From: Ligustrum vulgare
Taxonomy: Eukaryota; Streptophyta; Magnoliopsida; Lamiales; Oleaceae
NCBI GenBank assembly: GCA_963555705.1
Contig: OY743190.1
Span: 17,119,491-17,183,490 of the forward strand
Direction of reading: 5' to 3'
DNA length: 64,000 bases
Below, piece by piece: positions 11,191-22,437 of the stretch. The notes beneath the pieces are model-generated. The model worked only from the letters and a program-made list of their open reading frames with translations, searched no databases and was not told where the DNA came from. Position numbers and translations under genes: made by a program. Each line of letters opens with the position of its first letter. Position 1 is the first letter of the stretch.

Positions 11191-12560
11191 TCGCGTGTCA
11201 CGATTTTCACAGTTTGTTTTGCCATACCTAATATAACTAAGGTCATTTTAGACTCAAAGACAATTCATTACATCAACGATTGCCATTCCATGTCTCAGAC
11301 ATGAAGTCAAGACTCACTCCCAAGAACTCAGTGTATGTTGTAGAGAAGTTACATAAGTTATCCCATACTAAGTACTCCAAACAAGTTCAACACCAAGTTA
11401 ATGAAAATATTATCAATGTTCATTTACTATAATAGTACATGATCAAAAAATACATGTTCATAGAAATCTTTTAAATGTGCTAATTTTCAGAGAACAAAAA
11501 TTTACTAGAACGTTTTAGAGTGTGTGCATGAATGTGTAGACAACATGAATTTGCAAATGGATGCACCTAAAGTCTTACTCAAGGAGTTACAAAGACACTA
11601 ATAGCTTTCCTAAGTTAATCTAACCTAAGTCCATCTAATGATTTGAATAAAATGATATCAAATATCTATAGGTTTGATTTGAGAATGTTGAATATGATTT
11701 TTAAAATTATTAATTGCACTCGTATATGTTGACATTAAAAAATACCATCCTACCTCGATCAATAGATCTCCGATTTTTCTACATAGTCTCGCTTTTTTAC
11801 CACAAACTTGTACACATATACGAAATAGAGATCGTCGGGAAAAAAGTGCTTGGTGATCGTTGGTTCTCTGATGATCAAGTCAACCACCAAAACATGTTGT
11901 ATATTGGGGGGGGGGGGGTGTGGGGGGCAAAAAGGGGACATGATAGCGACAAGATAGAGCAATGAGATAGGAGTTGAGGATTTTTACTTTCCATAGTGTG
12001 ATGTTCTGTTATGCTGAGAGAAAGTATCTTTAACTTACCTGGTGCCTCTTGTATTTATAGGTGGTTGAGATCCATGCACGATAACATAGTAGTATTTGAA
12101 AAAGAAACATTCTTATCATCAAAGATTCGAATATCTAAAGGTTTCATGAACTGATCACATTAGTCCCACAAATTGCGGCGAATCAATTGGGACTACGTTG
12201 ACAGATGTGAATAAACTCTAATAGGTTTCATGTAATATTACATAATACCTTACCAAGTGTGATTCTAACTCATGCCAGGGTCTCCATTTGTAGTTTTGGT
12301 ATTCCAAGGCCTCTCCATATTTGACTTATCTCTGCGATCATAGTTTGAGAAACAAATATGTGCAAGGGTTAAGCTAAGTATATGAGGGTTCATGCGAGTT
12401 TAGTGCTTCTATCAACATTATGAGAGGGCATTGGACCCCATCGCTAGGTCTTCACACACCCACACGTTTTACTCGAGGGACCTCAATTGATGTCACATGC
12501 CATTCTCGTGCATGAAATACTGCTAGCACGGCCTCTCCAAATTTATATTGGTGCAACAAT
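11191..12560. other. Intergenic DNA, no gene seen
   Basis: No recognisable coding sequence. A run of 13 G followed by TGT and six more G lies at 11906-11927. A reverse TATA-like TATTTATAGG sits near 12053. The opposed ORFs at 11714-11965 overlap the G-run and are not credible genes. Confidence 0.5.
11906..11936 (+). other. Guanine tract, possible G-quadruplex
   Basis: Thirteen consecutive G, then TGT, six G, CAAAAA and four G. Several runs of at least four G within about 30 bp satisfy the usual G-quadruplex pattern. Such a homopolymer is also prone to length error in assembly. Confidence 0.5.
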
Positions 12561-14803
12561 TGTAACACCCTAAATTTAGAAATTCTAAACTAGATGTATT
12601 AAATTTTTTCACCTTAAATGTGGAAATAAAGTAAGTAATTTTGATTTCAGTTTTATTGTTATATTTTACTGCAAAATTCTATAAAATTTTTATAAGAGTT
12701 TCTCCTATAATTGGACTTAGACAATCAATAGAGGACTGCACAACAATCACATCAATTTAAAAAATTAAACCAAAACTCATTGAACACTTCAACACCTCCA
12801 GATTATTCCAAAATAATCCCTAACTCCATAATAATAGAAAATTCAAATAACTAAATTCCATCTACTTGAATGGGAGATTAACCATCTATTAATAATGAAG
12901 CACGACTGACTTATTCAAAACTAAATTCAATCAAAAAAATTTAAAGAATGGATGAATAAATTAATAGGGAATGTAAAACTTAAATAAATCCCTAGTTCAT
13001 TTTTTAAAAGATCTCAAATTCGGGTACTGTGCAAGTTTGCCAACAAGCAATCTCCCTAGGTTATCTAGCTCTCATCACCTAAAACCAGGAAGAATAAAGG
13101 GGAAGCTAAAGCTCAACAAGTAAACCTCATGCACTTGATGTATTCTTATGACAAACAATGCCTTAAGATTTCGATAAATGCATCTCCATTCACTTTATCT
13201 TTTCAAAACTTTATTTTATTACTATCGTGAGATCACTTGTGTATCTTATAGCCAATTAGAATACAATGGACATATCTTATTTTGAACAAGATTCAATTCA
13301 CCGCAAGATGGTTAGTACTTTCTTCCCACTTTCACTTCTCAAACTCACATTTACCTTTCCAAGTTGGGTACGCCGGTCCTCCGTGCCCCATTTTCCACTT
13401 ACATCTTTCATGGCAGAGAAAATACACCTATTCCTATATTAAAAATCGGGATAAGTATATTTTAAAGAACACTTTCTCTTTTACACATTTTCCATCTAAA
13501 ACGATAAAATTTTGAAATGGACGATCATGCTTGCTTACCGATGCAATGATATGATTCAATGCTCATAAAATACTTGTACAAGGCCATGGAAAGTGTTAGA
13601 GACAAATAAATTGCAATTTAAACATAATTCGCTTTAATTTCAAATGACATCCAACATTAGATGAAATTAGGGAAAGTTTACTTACCTGAAGTCCTTAGTA
13701 TTCACTTTTTCTTAAATTGCAGGTGGAAATTGTCTCGGTTGCCCATGACATCAATGTATCAAAGATCCTAAACATTTCTAATTCATCAATAAAATATAAC
13801 TTTTCGTTCAAAATCACATATCTACTATTGTTTAACACTAAACAGGGCCCTAATTGAGATAAAACTTCAAATTGATTTAAATTCAACCCAAACGGGACCT
13901 TAAGCTATGTCAAACACTCGTCATACCATATTTGAAACAAGAGGTCAAACTCAATGCAAACTCAGAAGTTTTACTTATCTATTTACTAAAAAAAAAAAGG
14001 ATATATTTAACCCAACTTAACAATTAAAAACCTGAATTTTACCCATTTCAAAAAAAAAAAAAAAAAAAACCTGAATTTTAATTACACATTTTTATAATTT
14101 TCCCAAAATTTTAAATGCACAATTGCAACTCAAAACTTAAACCCAACTAGTTAACTAAAACGACTAAATTCATAATTTCAAAACCATAAATTTCTTTATG
14201 TGCGTGTATGTGCCTAACAGTTAATGTGAGTCTGTGTGTGAGGTTGTGTCTGTAGAGGTCTGTGTTGCTGTGTGCGCATGTGTGTATGACTATGTGTGCA
14301 TTTGAGGAATAAGGGAATGGGGTTATATCCTGCCAGGATGGTGGTGGCCATCGACGATGAGGTGGTCGACAGTGAGGGAGACGAGAGGGAGTGAGGCGAC
14401 TGAGAGTTGAGAGAGGCGAGATGGAGAGGAATGGATTGTGATTTAGGGGAAGGTTTTGGTTTATATTTTATATTTTGTAAATTGCAATTTACCAACTCTT
14501 TTTAATTGTGTAATTGAGTGCAAAACTTCCATTAACTTTCAAAGTGCCCTAAAACTTTTTTCCAATTTCGACTTAATACACTTTTGGCCACTTACAAATA
14601 AATTAATAGTTACTCATAGAAAAGCACATAAACAAATTATAAACTTTCTAACTGACACATTGATCATGAGGGCATCCAAGTTCATCCACTGCAAAATAAA
14701 GCAATGTATTTACAATTAATTAGAAATTAAATAAATTTTAATAGCACCAACAAAAAACTACGTGGAATATATGAATACATGTAAAACGAAAAGTGGTATT
14801 ACA
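12561..14803 (-). mobile_element. 3' LTR of an old minus-strand Tekay-like chromovirus, 2,243 bp
   Basis: On the minus strand the LTR begins TGTAATACCACTTTTCG (14803) and ends AAATTTAGGGTGTTACA (12561). Both ends resemble those of the younger LTR at 28354-31411 (TGTAAGACCGC; CTTGGGGTGTTACA). A purine-rich tract and an integrase C-terminus lie immediately upstream on the same strand (14804-15700), fixing it as a 3' LTR. It carries the same kind of Ser/Pro-then-Thr/His-rich ORF (14495 down to 14214) seen in the young LTR. ACAAT precedes 12561; a partner duplication was not located. Confidence 0.7.
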
Positions 14804-14830
14804 ATTCCTTAGTCCCTAAAAGAGATTTTA
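14804..14830 (-). promoter_or_regulatory. Polypurine-like tract before the 3' LTR
   Basis: The minus strand reads ATCTCTTTTAGGGACTAAGG just before the LTR start. It is an eroded version of CTTTTAGGGGGTAAGG found before the young Tekay LTR at 28354. Confidence 0.5.
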
Positions 14831-15700
14831 TCCTTGAACTTAGAGCTTACCAAAAATGCGTGGATACTTGGCGTATATCTCGTCTTCGCATTCTGAAGTA
14901 TTCTCTTCTACTGCATGATTCCTCCAAAGGACTTTGACTAACATAATCTTCTTCCTCTTATGTTTCTTGTCTGCCTTCTCTACAATTCTCACTAGTGACT
15001 CCTCGTAAGTCAAATCCTCATGAAGATCGAATGATTTATAGTTGAGAATATGAGAGCTGTCTGGATATACTTTCTCAGCATTGAGAAATGAAACATGTTG
15101 TGTACCCTTGATAGTGATAGTGGTAATTCAACCTGATAAGATCGATCACTCATTATTTCTAGTATTTCAAAGGGGCCAAGGAAACGTAGACTCAACTTTC
15201 CTTTCTTTTTGAACCTCATAAATCCTTTCACGGGAGCTACATTCAAAAAGACCATATTGCCTGTAGTGATAACATCTTCCTTCTTTTTGTCAGCATAGCT
15301 TTTCTGTCTACTCTACGTGATTTTCATTTGTTGGCTGATCTTTTCAACAAACTATGCTATTTGTTGTACAATTTCTAAGCCCAATAATTTTGTTTCTCCT
15401 ACTTTATCCCAATGAATTGGAGATCTACACAACCTCCCTTATAGTGCCTCAATGGAGCCATTCAGATCGAAGCTATATAGCTTTTGTTGTAGAAAACTCA
15501 AACAATGGGAGGAAATCGTCCCAAGTACCTTGAAAATAAATTATACTAGCTCTCAACATGTCTTCAAGGGTTTGAATCATTCTCTCTGACTGTCCGTCAG
15601 TATGTGGTTGAAAGACTGTGCTAATTCTCAATTGAGAACCCATGACCTTATGTAGACTTTTCTAGAATGAAGAAGATTATTCCCCTGGTTGTTGACTGAA
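14830..15700 (-). pseudogene. Gypsy (chromovirus) integrase, C-terminal half, broken
   Basis: Minus-strand translation in shifting frames gives typical gypsy integrase segments: FQPHTDGQSERMIQTLEDML (core domain), then after a frameshifted linker a clean piece, VNVAPVKG-like to GKLSLRFLGPFEILE and VHNMFHFSMLRKYI, and finally a decayed NHAVEE-type tail. These are the core, the GPFEI module and the HVSMLRKY module of Tekay/Reina-type integrases. Multiple stops and frameshifts make it non-functional. The N-terminal zinc finger and first catalytic Asp are missing here; a matching piece may be at 36191-36295, displaced by the nested insertion. It joins Athila gag sequence at about 15700. Confidence 0.75.
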
Positions 15701-16260
15701 AGCTAAGATCTCTCCTCTGAGTTTTGGCATACGGCCCAGTGGGAAAAATTTGTCCACAATTTTTTAATTTAATATGGCCTAAGATGTAATGGATTCATTT
15801 GGAAATGAATAAAACCATGATTTTGCTTTATCTACAAGAGATAAAGAGAAAAGTTTTAATTCTACTGGTTTAACCTGGAACGTTATTCATTCTCTGCATG
15901 TCACATATTTCTTGAAAACTCTTGAAATATGCATGTAGATCCTTTGAAGAGAGGCCATGAAAGACACATATGTGCTAGATCAGTGTAATCAACAATGTCT
16001 TGATTTCATAGTTGTTAGCTGAAATTTGTGGAAGTCCGAATATCATCCGCAAGGGGAATCATGTAATCCTTCAAAGGTCGGCCCTAGATATTTGCTGCTG
16101 CCCCCATATAATTGCTGGCTACTAATTGACCTGATTTTCATCCATAGGGTCCTGTTGATTGTTTGGAAATTGAGGATTGTTTGAACTCCATCTTCTGCTA
16201 TTTGTTGCTGAAATTCTTCCAACTACTGTCGTCGCCTCTATCAAAAAGTTCGTTTAACAT
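15700..16260 (-). pseudogene. Athila/Tat-type gag, N-terminal part, broken
   Basis: From a minus-strand ATG at 16260 the reading gives a Gln/Asn-rich N-terminus, then MGAAANI, PLKDYMIPLADDIR and, after frameshifts, YEIKTLLITLIQ and SKDLHAYFKSF. These match the order of an Athila-type gag N-terminal region, from a PL..D..P leader to the DPNAHL..FLEI segment. The sequence fails near 15735 and switches to the chromovirus integrase. The PBS and LTR to the right (16339-17459) are in the right order and orientation for the same minus-strand element. Confidence 0.6.
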
Positions 16261-16338
16261 AAAATAAAATAAAGAAACTGAAATAAGGTGCTAAAAGTTA
16301 AATTCAAATTAAAGCAAAAATAAAAAGATAATCTATAA

Positions 16339-16356
16339 TCCTCGGAAACGGCGCCA
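16339..16356 (-). promoter_or_regulatory. Primer-binding site for tRNA-Asp (Athila type)
   Basis: Minus strand: TGGCGCCGTTTCCGAGGA, beginning six bases after the LTR end. It differs at two positions from TGGCGCCGTTGCCGGGGA, the complement of the plant tRNA-Asp 3' end used by Athila/Tat elements. Confidence 0.85.
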
Positions 16357-16362
16357 AAAACT

Positions 16363-17459
16363 TGATGTGTGCTAATCGCAAGTGTACGATAACGCATTCA
16401 AGTAATAAAGTGGATAAACGAGTCCGAGTTATCGTCCCACATAGATTATGATTAACTACCGAAGTTATTCTAACCCTTGCTTTATTTGAACAACTGAAAA
16501 GTGACCCGTTGGATAAAAGCGGATGGGGCAACCATCAACATAAAGCGTCATAAGCAAAGGGAGATGATATATGTGTGTAAACTAAATGAGTAACGATAAG
16601 CAATACAACAAGAAAGCAAATTGTATTTTTGTAATGAATGAATGAGAAGTTAGGATTTCATGATTTTACATAGTCAATACTTTTAATTTCACCATTCAAG
16701 TTTTAATCCTAATAATGTGATCGATCGAGTTCACTTATGCATATGAAATTTCTCTCTCTAGTTTAAATCTAATCAACCAAATTAGCCAACCTTGTTTTTA
16801 GACAACAGGTCATAATAATTATGTGCTTGGAACACAAGAAATCGATTAAAGATCGCAATAACAACAAACGTATATCGTTTGTTCAATTACCGGATTTTAT
16901 TCCTAGATCTAAGTCGTTAGCTCACTTCTCAGATTATATAAACAACCCATTAAATCAATGAATTAGTCGCTAGTTAATTTATGCATTAATCACAAAATAA
17001 AATCATCTCATGCAATATATACATAAAAATTGAACAATGCAATTAAAAGTGGAAAACAATGCTACATCATTAATCCCAACAAGAAATTAGTTGTTCATCA
17101 TATTGGAATTGAAAACACAGATAATATTAAATAAAAACATCATGAGTTTATTAAAGTAACAAGTAAAATAACTCTTGCACCAAGAAGTAGCTTTTACGTG
17201 TTGATCTTCAACTCTCAGGCCTTTGCATTAGCTTCAACAATCTTGATGATAGGATGATGAATTTTGCCTCTTGAATTTGTGTGCATCGGTTCCTAGATCA
17301 GGCATGATAAGTACTATATATAGGCTATCAAGAAACCTAGGTAAAACAAGATATTAAATCTCATATGGGCCTGTCATCACGCTAGGTCAGACAACTACGC
17401 GGCCGCTTATAAGAAATGTTGGTGGCCTCACAGGCAACCAAAATTGGGATCTGACCAAT
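16363..17459 (-). mobile_element. Athila 5' LTR, 3' portion (about 1.1 kb)
   Basis: On the minus strand this ends GATTAGCACACATCA just before the PBS. Upstream lie the usual Athila LTR landmarks: GTGGGACGATAACTCGGAC, then a long AT-rich segment with ATTTCATATGCATAAGTG. The other portion of the LTR, including the TGATAAGTGTATTTTATACA start, is not to the right of 17459 but at 35758-36190 in the same orientation, so a plus-strand Athila appears to have inserted into this LTR. Confidence 0.75.
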
Positions 17460-17960
17460 TGATATATGTTAAGTGTATTTTCCCTTAAGTTTGTGTGCCA
17501 AGAAATCCACATATTTTAGTGCAATCCTTTGAGTTTGATAATGTTTTGATGTGTGTGTTCATGTTGTGTTGTGTTGTCGATTAACTTATGTAGTGATAAT
17601 GTTAGGTGATCTCTGGCATTTAATGAAGCAAATAGAGATGAGTAATGAACGGGGAAGTTAAGGAGGCAGGAAGTAGAAAAATCAATGCAAAGGAGACAGC
17701 GAAAGCAGCGCCTCAGCGCTGCCCCAACCATAGAAAAATTAGCAATGAACGCAATGCCTAGGTGCTGCGGCATAAGAGAGGAGACAGCAAGGTAGCATCG
17801 CGGTGCTGTCGGGTAAAAATTTTTGGAACCTAGGCACTGCGCTATTTGTTTATCCTGAATTTTGTGTGTTCAAGGTTAAGCATACTCGTTAACCTTGATT
17901 TTAATTTAGATTCATTTAATTTTAGTTTTGATAGTTTGTTTGTTGGTGTTGTAGTTGTTT
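17460..17960 (+). mobile_element. 5' end of the plus-strand Athila (partial LTR/leader)
   Basis: It begins TGATATATGTTAAGTGTATT, similar to the LTR start used by related copies, and runs into the gag start at 17961 without a recognisable PBS, so part of the LTR and leader has been lost. It contains GC-rich inverted repeats (GCGCCTCAGCGCTGCC, CTAGGTGCTGCGG, CGCGGTGCTG), a feature of the central LTR of this group. The left boundary is inferred, not proven; CCAAT precedes it with no exact partner at the far end. Confidence 0.45.
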
Positions 17961-19660
17961 ATGCTAAGGACTAGAAGCTATGAACTATTGCCCTTTGATT
18001 CTGAGATCGAGAGAACTCAGAGGAGAATAAGGGCTGAAAGAAGAAAAGAAATTGGTGCAAAGGCAGAAAACAACAACCAACAACAACGGGCTATTGGAGA
18101 TTATGTTTGACCTATGGGGGGATCCGTATTAGAAGATCTAAACACTCATCTTGCTACCTTTTTTGGAAATTCGTGACATGGTGAAGATAAATTGTGTTAG
18201 TGAGGACACTATCAGATTTTGGTTATTTCCCTTCTCCTTGCAGGATAAGGCAAGGGGATGGCGTCAATCAATGCAAGCTGGTACTATTACCACTTGGGAG
18301 ATGATGGCTCAGAAATTTCTTATCAAGTTCTTTACTCCTTCAAAATCAGCACAACTAAGGAGTGAAATTGGACAATTCAAACAATCTAATTTTGAACCAT
18401 TTTATGAGGCATGGGAGAGATTCAAGGAATTGCTTAGAAGATGTCCTCGAAATGGTTACGTAATTGGATGCAGATTCAAATTTTCTACAATGGGCTAAAT
18501 GGTTAGACACGGATGATAATTGATGCTGCTGGTGATACTTTAATAACTAAAATTGTAGCAGAGTCTTACACAATGTTGGATGAAATGGCCATGAACAATT
18601 ATCAATTGACAAGTGAGCGATTAAGTGCAAAAAAGGTGGCTGGTCTTTATGAGGTTGATCCAATTACTACTGTTATAGCTCAAATGTCATCGCTCACCAA
18701 CCAAATAGCTTCTTTAACTACATAGAACAATCAGAAAAAGGCAGAATCAGTTATAGCTGTTTCTACTCCAAATCATGAGGTTGAAAAGGAGAATGAACAA
18801 GTCCAGTACATAAACAACAAAAATCCTAACTAACGAGGTAACAACTCTTCCAATTATTATCATCAAGGACTACAAAATCATGAAAATCTATTATACGGAA
18901 ATACTAGGAATTTCCTCCAACTGCCTCGTGGATTCAATGATCATGTCAATGAAAAGAAACAATCACTAGAAGATTTTCTTTGGACATTTATCTCAGAGAC
19001 AAGATTAAGATTTAATAAGGATGAGTCACGTTTGGACAACATTGAGACTCATATGAGCAATATGGGAGCTACTATGAAAAACGTGGAGGTACAAATAGGA
19101 CAATTGGCAACCTCAATCAATTCTCAACCGAAGGGAAAATCTTCTAGTGATACGGAGGTAAATCCTAAGGAGCATTGCAAGGCCATCACACTAAGAAGTG
19201 GTAAGGAGACTGAAGATAATAATTGTAAAGAGACTTTAGTTGAAGCATATGATTCTACTCGAAGAAGAGAAAAGCAGTATGAAGAAGGAGAAATTGAAGT
19301 AGATGACACAAGAAAAGTTCACAAGCCATATTCTATCTCTTTTCCAGATAACCCACCAATTATTAAACTCTCATTACCTTAACCATAGAGATTTCAAAAC
19401 ATGAAGCTTGATTCTCAGTTTTCCAAATTCCTAGATATCTTCAAGAAAATTCATATAAACATCCCTTTTGCAGATGCCCTAGAACAAATTCCAAAGTATG
19501 CCAAATTTATGAAAGAAGTGATGTTAAGAGAGAGAAAATTGGAGGAATATGAAACAGTGAAGTTAACAGAGGAATATTCTCCAAAAGAAACTCCCTCAGA
19601 AGTTAAAGGATTCAGGAAGTTTTACAATTCCTTGCACAATCGGAGGATCTTCAATTGATA
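17961..19660 (+). pseudogene. Athila gag, broken
   Basis: From ATG 17961 the reading gives LPFDSEIERTQRRIR, then a stop and a small deletion, then a long clean block (18151-18498) with FWLFPFSLQDKARGW, KFLIKFFTPSKSAQLRSEI and FYEAWERFKELLRRCP. This is the Retrotrans_gag core of Athila ORF1, followed by EMAMNNYQLTSER. Further blocks (19032-19382, 19401-19658) hold VQIGQLATSINSQPKGK, KAITLRSGKE and KFLDIFKKIHINIPFADALE, the usual gag-protease linker. Several stops and frameshifts separate the blocks. No zinc knuckle was seen, as is normal for this clade. Confidence 0.9.
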
Positions 19661-19791
19661 AGGCATTTTGTGATCTTTGAGCCAGCATTAACTTGATGCC
19701 TCTCTTGGTATTCAAGAAATTAGGTCTTGGGAAGGTAAAGCCAACAACTATCACTTATAGCTAGATGATAGATCTCTCACATATCCATGAG
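19661..19791 (+). pseudogene. Athila protease, N-terminal half, split by insertion
   Basis: The active-site segment reads DKAFCDL, then TGA (19678-19680) where Gly is expected, then ASINLMPL. The Asp-Leu-Gly-Ala-Ser protease motif is therefore destroyed by a nonsense change. The reading continues KLGLGKVKPTTIT and stops at a hAT insertion whose 8-bp duplication TCCATGAG is at 19784-19791; the second half resumes at 31679. Confidence 0.85.
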
Positions 19792-20610
19792 TAGGGGTGG
19801 GCAAAAAAAATCGGAACCAATATGACTGAACCGGAACCGAACCCAAAAAATGGGAAACATATGGTTTTAAAAAAATAAAATAGGAAATCAATTTTGGAAC
19901 CGAGAACCGATTGGTTTTTGGTTCCGTTTTTAGAACTGAAAAACCGAAGTTAGAACCGGTCTTGGATCCTTGTTTATATTTTTTTATGGTCTTAATTGAT
20001 TGTCTTAAAACTAGAAATCAAAAGAATTTGTAATTTTTTTGGGTAAAGTGAAAATGATTAATTTGGTGTTAAATGTGCTTGTTATATTATGAGTCACATG
20101 AAAGTCTCGACCTTAGTTAAGAGTGTTAAATGTGGTTTTTCACTAAAAGCCATATTTTGTTAATGAATGGGAATTAATTAGGAGAAAAGGTACATTGACG
20201 TCGCGGGCAACCAAGACTTCCACCTGCATATTAGGCAAAGTAACTACTGAGGACTACAGGTAAGTAAACTTCCCCTATTTTCATTGAAGTAAAATGTTTC
20301 AGGTGTAATTAATGGACTTAAGTTATATTCTTGAACTTTATTTACTTGTGGTGCCTTCTATGAACTTTATACATGTATGTGTTACTAAGAGAAGGTTTAA
20401 GCATATATGTTATTATGTCGTTACATCGTCCAGCATGCATTTTTATTGAGTTGGGGAAGTCAAATGATTTTAAAAGAAGAATGTGGTAAGTTTAAATTTC
20501 CTCAAAATGCATGTATCCCGAGTTTTAAGAATAAATTGATGTACTTCTATGCCATGAAAGGTGTGAGTGGGAAATGGGGCGCGGGACCCGAATTAAATTG
20601 ATGTAGCAGT

Positions 20611-20937
20611 GACAAATATTAAACCGCTCTGCGGTGACGATTGCCTAACCGCTTGGCGGTGACAAATATTAAACCGCTTTGCGGTGACGATTGCCTAACC
20701 GCTTGACGGTGGCAAATATTAAACCGATTTGCGGTGACGATTGCTAAACCGGTTGATGGTGGCAAATATTAAACCGCTTTGCGGTGACGATTGCTAAACC
20801 GCTTGGCGGTGGCAAATATTAAACCGCTTTGCGGTGACGATTGCTAAACCGGTTGGCGGTGGCAAATATTAAACCGCTTTGCGGTGACGATTGCTAAACC
20901 GCTTGACGGTGGCAAATATTAAACCGTTATGCGGTGG
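20611..20937 (+). repeat. 50-bp minisatellite in LTR copy A
   Basis: Six and a half units of 50 bp, each made of two related half-units containing AAACCGCTTTGCGGTGACGA and AACCGCTTGGCGGTGGCAAA. Each half contains a small inverted repeat (CCGC...GCGG). The same array recurs in copies B and C. Confidence 0.95.
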
Positions 20938-21021
20938 AGAAATGATAATCTTGTCCTAAATAAGGGATATTGCCCACTGCATTGTAACTGGCTAGAAGAT
21001 ACACTAATTGAGTTCACGATA

Positions 21022-21210
21022 GAAATGAAGTGAAAGATTTGAAATGAAAGTCTTGAAATGAAGTGAAAGTTTTGAAATGAAATGAAAGATTTGAAATGAA
21101 AGTCTTGAAATGAAGTGAAAGTCTTGAAATGAAAGTCTTGAAATGAAGTGAAAGTTTTGAAATAAAATGAAAGATTTGAAATGAAAGTCTTGAAATGAAG
21201 TTAAAGTTTT
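21022..21210 (+). repeat. GAAATGAAGTGAAAG-type tandem repeat in LTR copy A
   Basis: Irregular alternation of TTGAAATGAAGTGAAAGT and TTGAAATGAAAGTC units, about 12-18 bp each. The same block is at 23502-23690 (copy B) and 30600-30788 (copy C). Confidence 0.85.
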
Positions 21211-21833
21211 TAGAAATGTTTAAGTGAAAGTTTGGAAGGTATGAATGTCTTGAAAAGTAAAGTAAATGAGGGGAATTACCTTGAATGGTTTAAGGAATTT
21301 CATGTCATGAGCATGCATCACGTGCATAAAGTTTATTTACTGAGCTTTAGCTCACCCCAATCCCTCCCCAACATTTCAGGTGATGAAAGTTAGGTGATCC
21401 GAGGAGAGCACTCGGCAGCTGACTCAGGCTATCCCCGCTTCAACCCTTTTAAAAATAAAGTTAAATTAAAATTTATTTCAATTTCTCATTATTTATTCTT
21501 TAATTCATGTATTATTGAGGTTAAATTTCCTCTTATTTCATTTGCTAAAGTTTATTTTACTTGAAATTATATTGTTGAGGAGTTTGGGACTTATTGTAAT
21601 GGTTTGGATGATGTTTTGGATTGAATGAGTTGCGATGTGTATTTTAAAAATGGTTTTGATGTCCCTCTACAGGTTGGCTATGTCCAATTCACAGAGGAGA
21701 CTCTGTCGAAATTTTTGTAAAATTTTTATAATAGTAAATGAAACGTTTAAATGTTTTAAACGATTATTTCCGCATTTAATGTGAATGGAAGTTAACACGC
21801 CTAGGTTTTAGATTTTAAACTTGGGGTGTTACA

Positions 21834-22437
21834 TTTTTGGTATCAGAGCTAAGAGTTTTAAAAGCGATTCTGTAGACTTTTAAAACTTATTTGAAAATGG
21901 TTCGGGTACTGAGTCACGCCTCAAGTTGCATCTACCTCGATCATCTGGTAAGTTGAATTTTGTTTAAATTATGCAATGTTAAGTGATGTTCCAGTTATCA
22001 CAATTTCTTGTATGTTAATGTGTAATGTCGTAAAGTGAAATGTCAAGAATATAGTTTGTGAATATAATGAGTATATCTTCGTTATGTAAATGAGGAAGTG
22101 AGAAAGTAATGGTTATTAAAAATTTGGGTGCCGTTTATTAGATCTTTTTGTGAAATAAGAAATGGATATGAATGGTATATCGGCACGAGAGTATACAATG
22201 TCCAAACGAGAAGTTGAGAAGTCATCGAACTTAGTATTAAGCACTTATCGTGTTTGATCTCGGGACTACCCACTCATTTGATAGTCCAGCAGTTATAGGA
22301 AAATTGATTTACCCATCTGAGTAGCTGGAGACCAAGTTTATATTGTCAACGCCATTTGAAGAATTGTTGAACTAAAGTTATGCGTTGAGAAATTTCCCCA
22401 ACCATGGTGAATGGGAAGGATTAGATGATGGATTTCA
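21834..22437 (+). mobile_element. Duplicated PBS and 5' leader of the Tekay-like element (copy A)
   Basis: It starts with the PBS and matches 24314-24917 almost base for base, then breaks within GATTTCA and re-enters LTR sequence (AAGATCATGTTTG) at an internal point. The LTR-leader junction shares TTCA, suggesting microhomology-mediated joining or template switching. Confidence 0.85.
21838..21849 (+). promoter_or_regulatory. Primer-binding site, initiator tRNA-Met
   Basis: TGGTATCAGAGC, four bases after the LTR end, complementary to the 3' end of plant initiator tRNA-Met. It is the standard PBS of many plant gypsy and copia elements. Confidence 0.93.

Larger units (their letters stand above)
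20065..21833 (+). mobile_element. Tekay-like LTR copy A, 5'-truncated (about 1.77 kb)
   Basis: It corresponds to about 29643-31411 of the complete LTR C, so the first ~1.29 kb of the LTR is missing and copy A abuts the MITE left arm at 20065. It ends TTGGGGTGTTACA and is followed by a PBS. It is almost identical to copies B and C by eye; noted differences include GAGAAAAGG versus GAGAAACGG (near 20213) and TTTTTATTG versus TTTTCATTG (near 20442). Confidence 0.9.

Noticed and set aside
20407..20601. A 64-residue ORF, repeated at 22887-23081 and 29985-30179
   Set aside because: It lies wholly inside the three LTR copies, is short, and its repetition is explained by the LTR duplication; no protein family is suggested.
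20611..20937. CRISPR-like array
   Set aside because: The 50-bp units are contiguous with no unique spacers, and lie in a plant retrotransposon LTR.
21838..21849. tRNA gene fragment
   Set aside because: TGGTATCAGAGC is the retroelement primer-binding site; no cloverleaf surrounds it.
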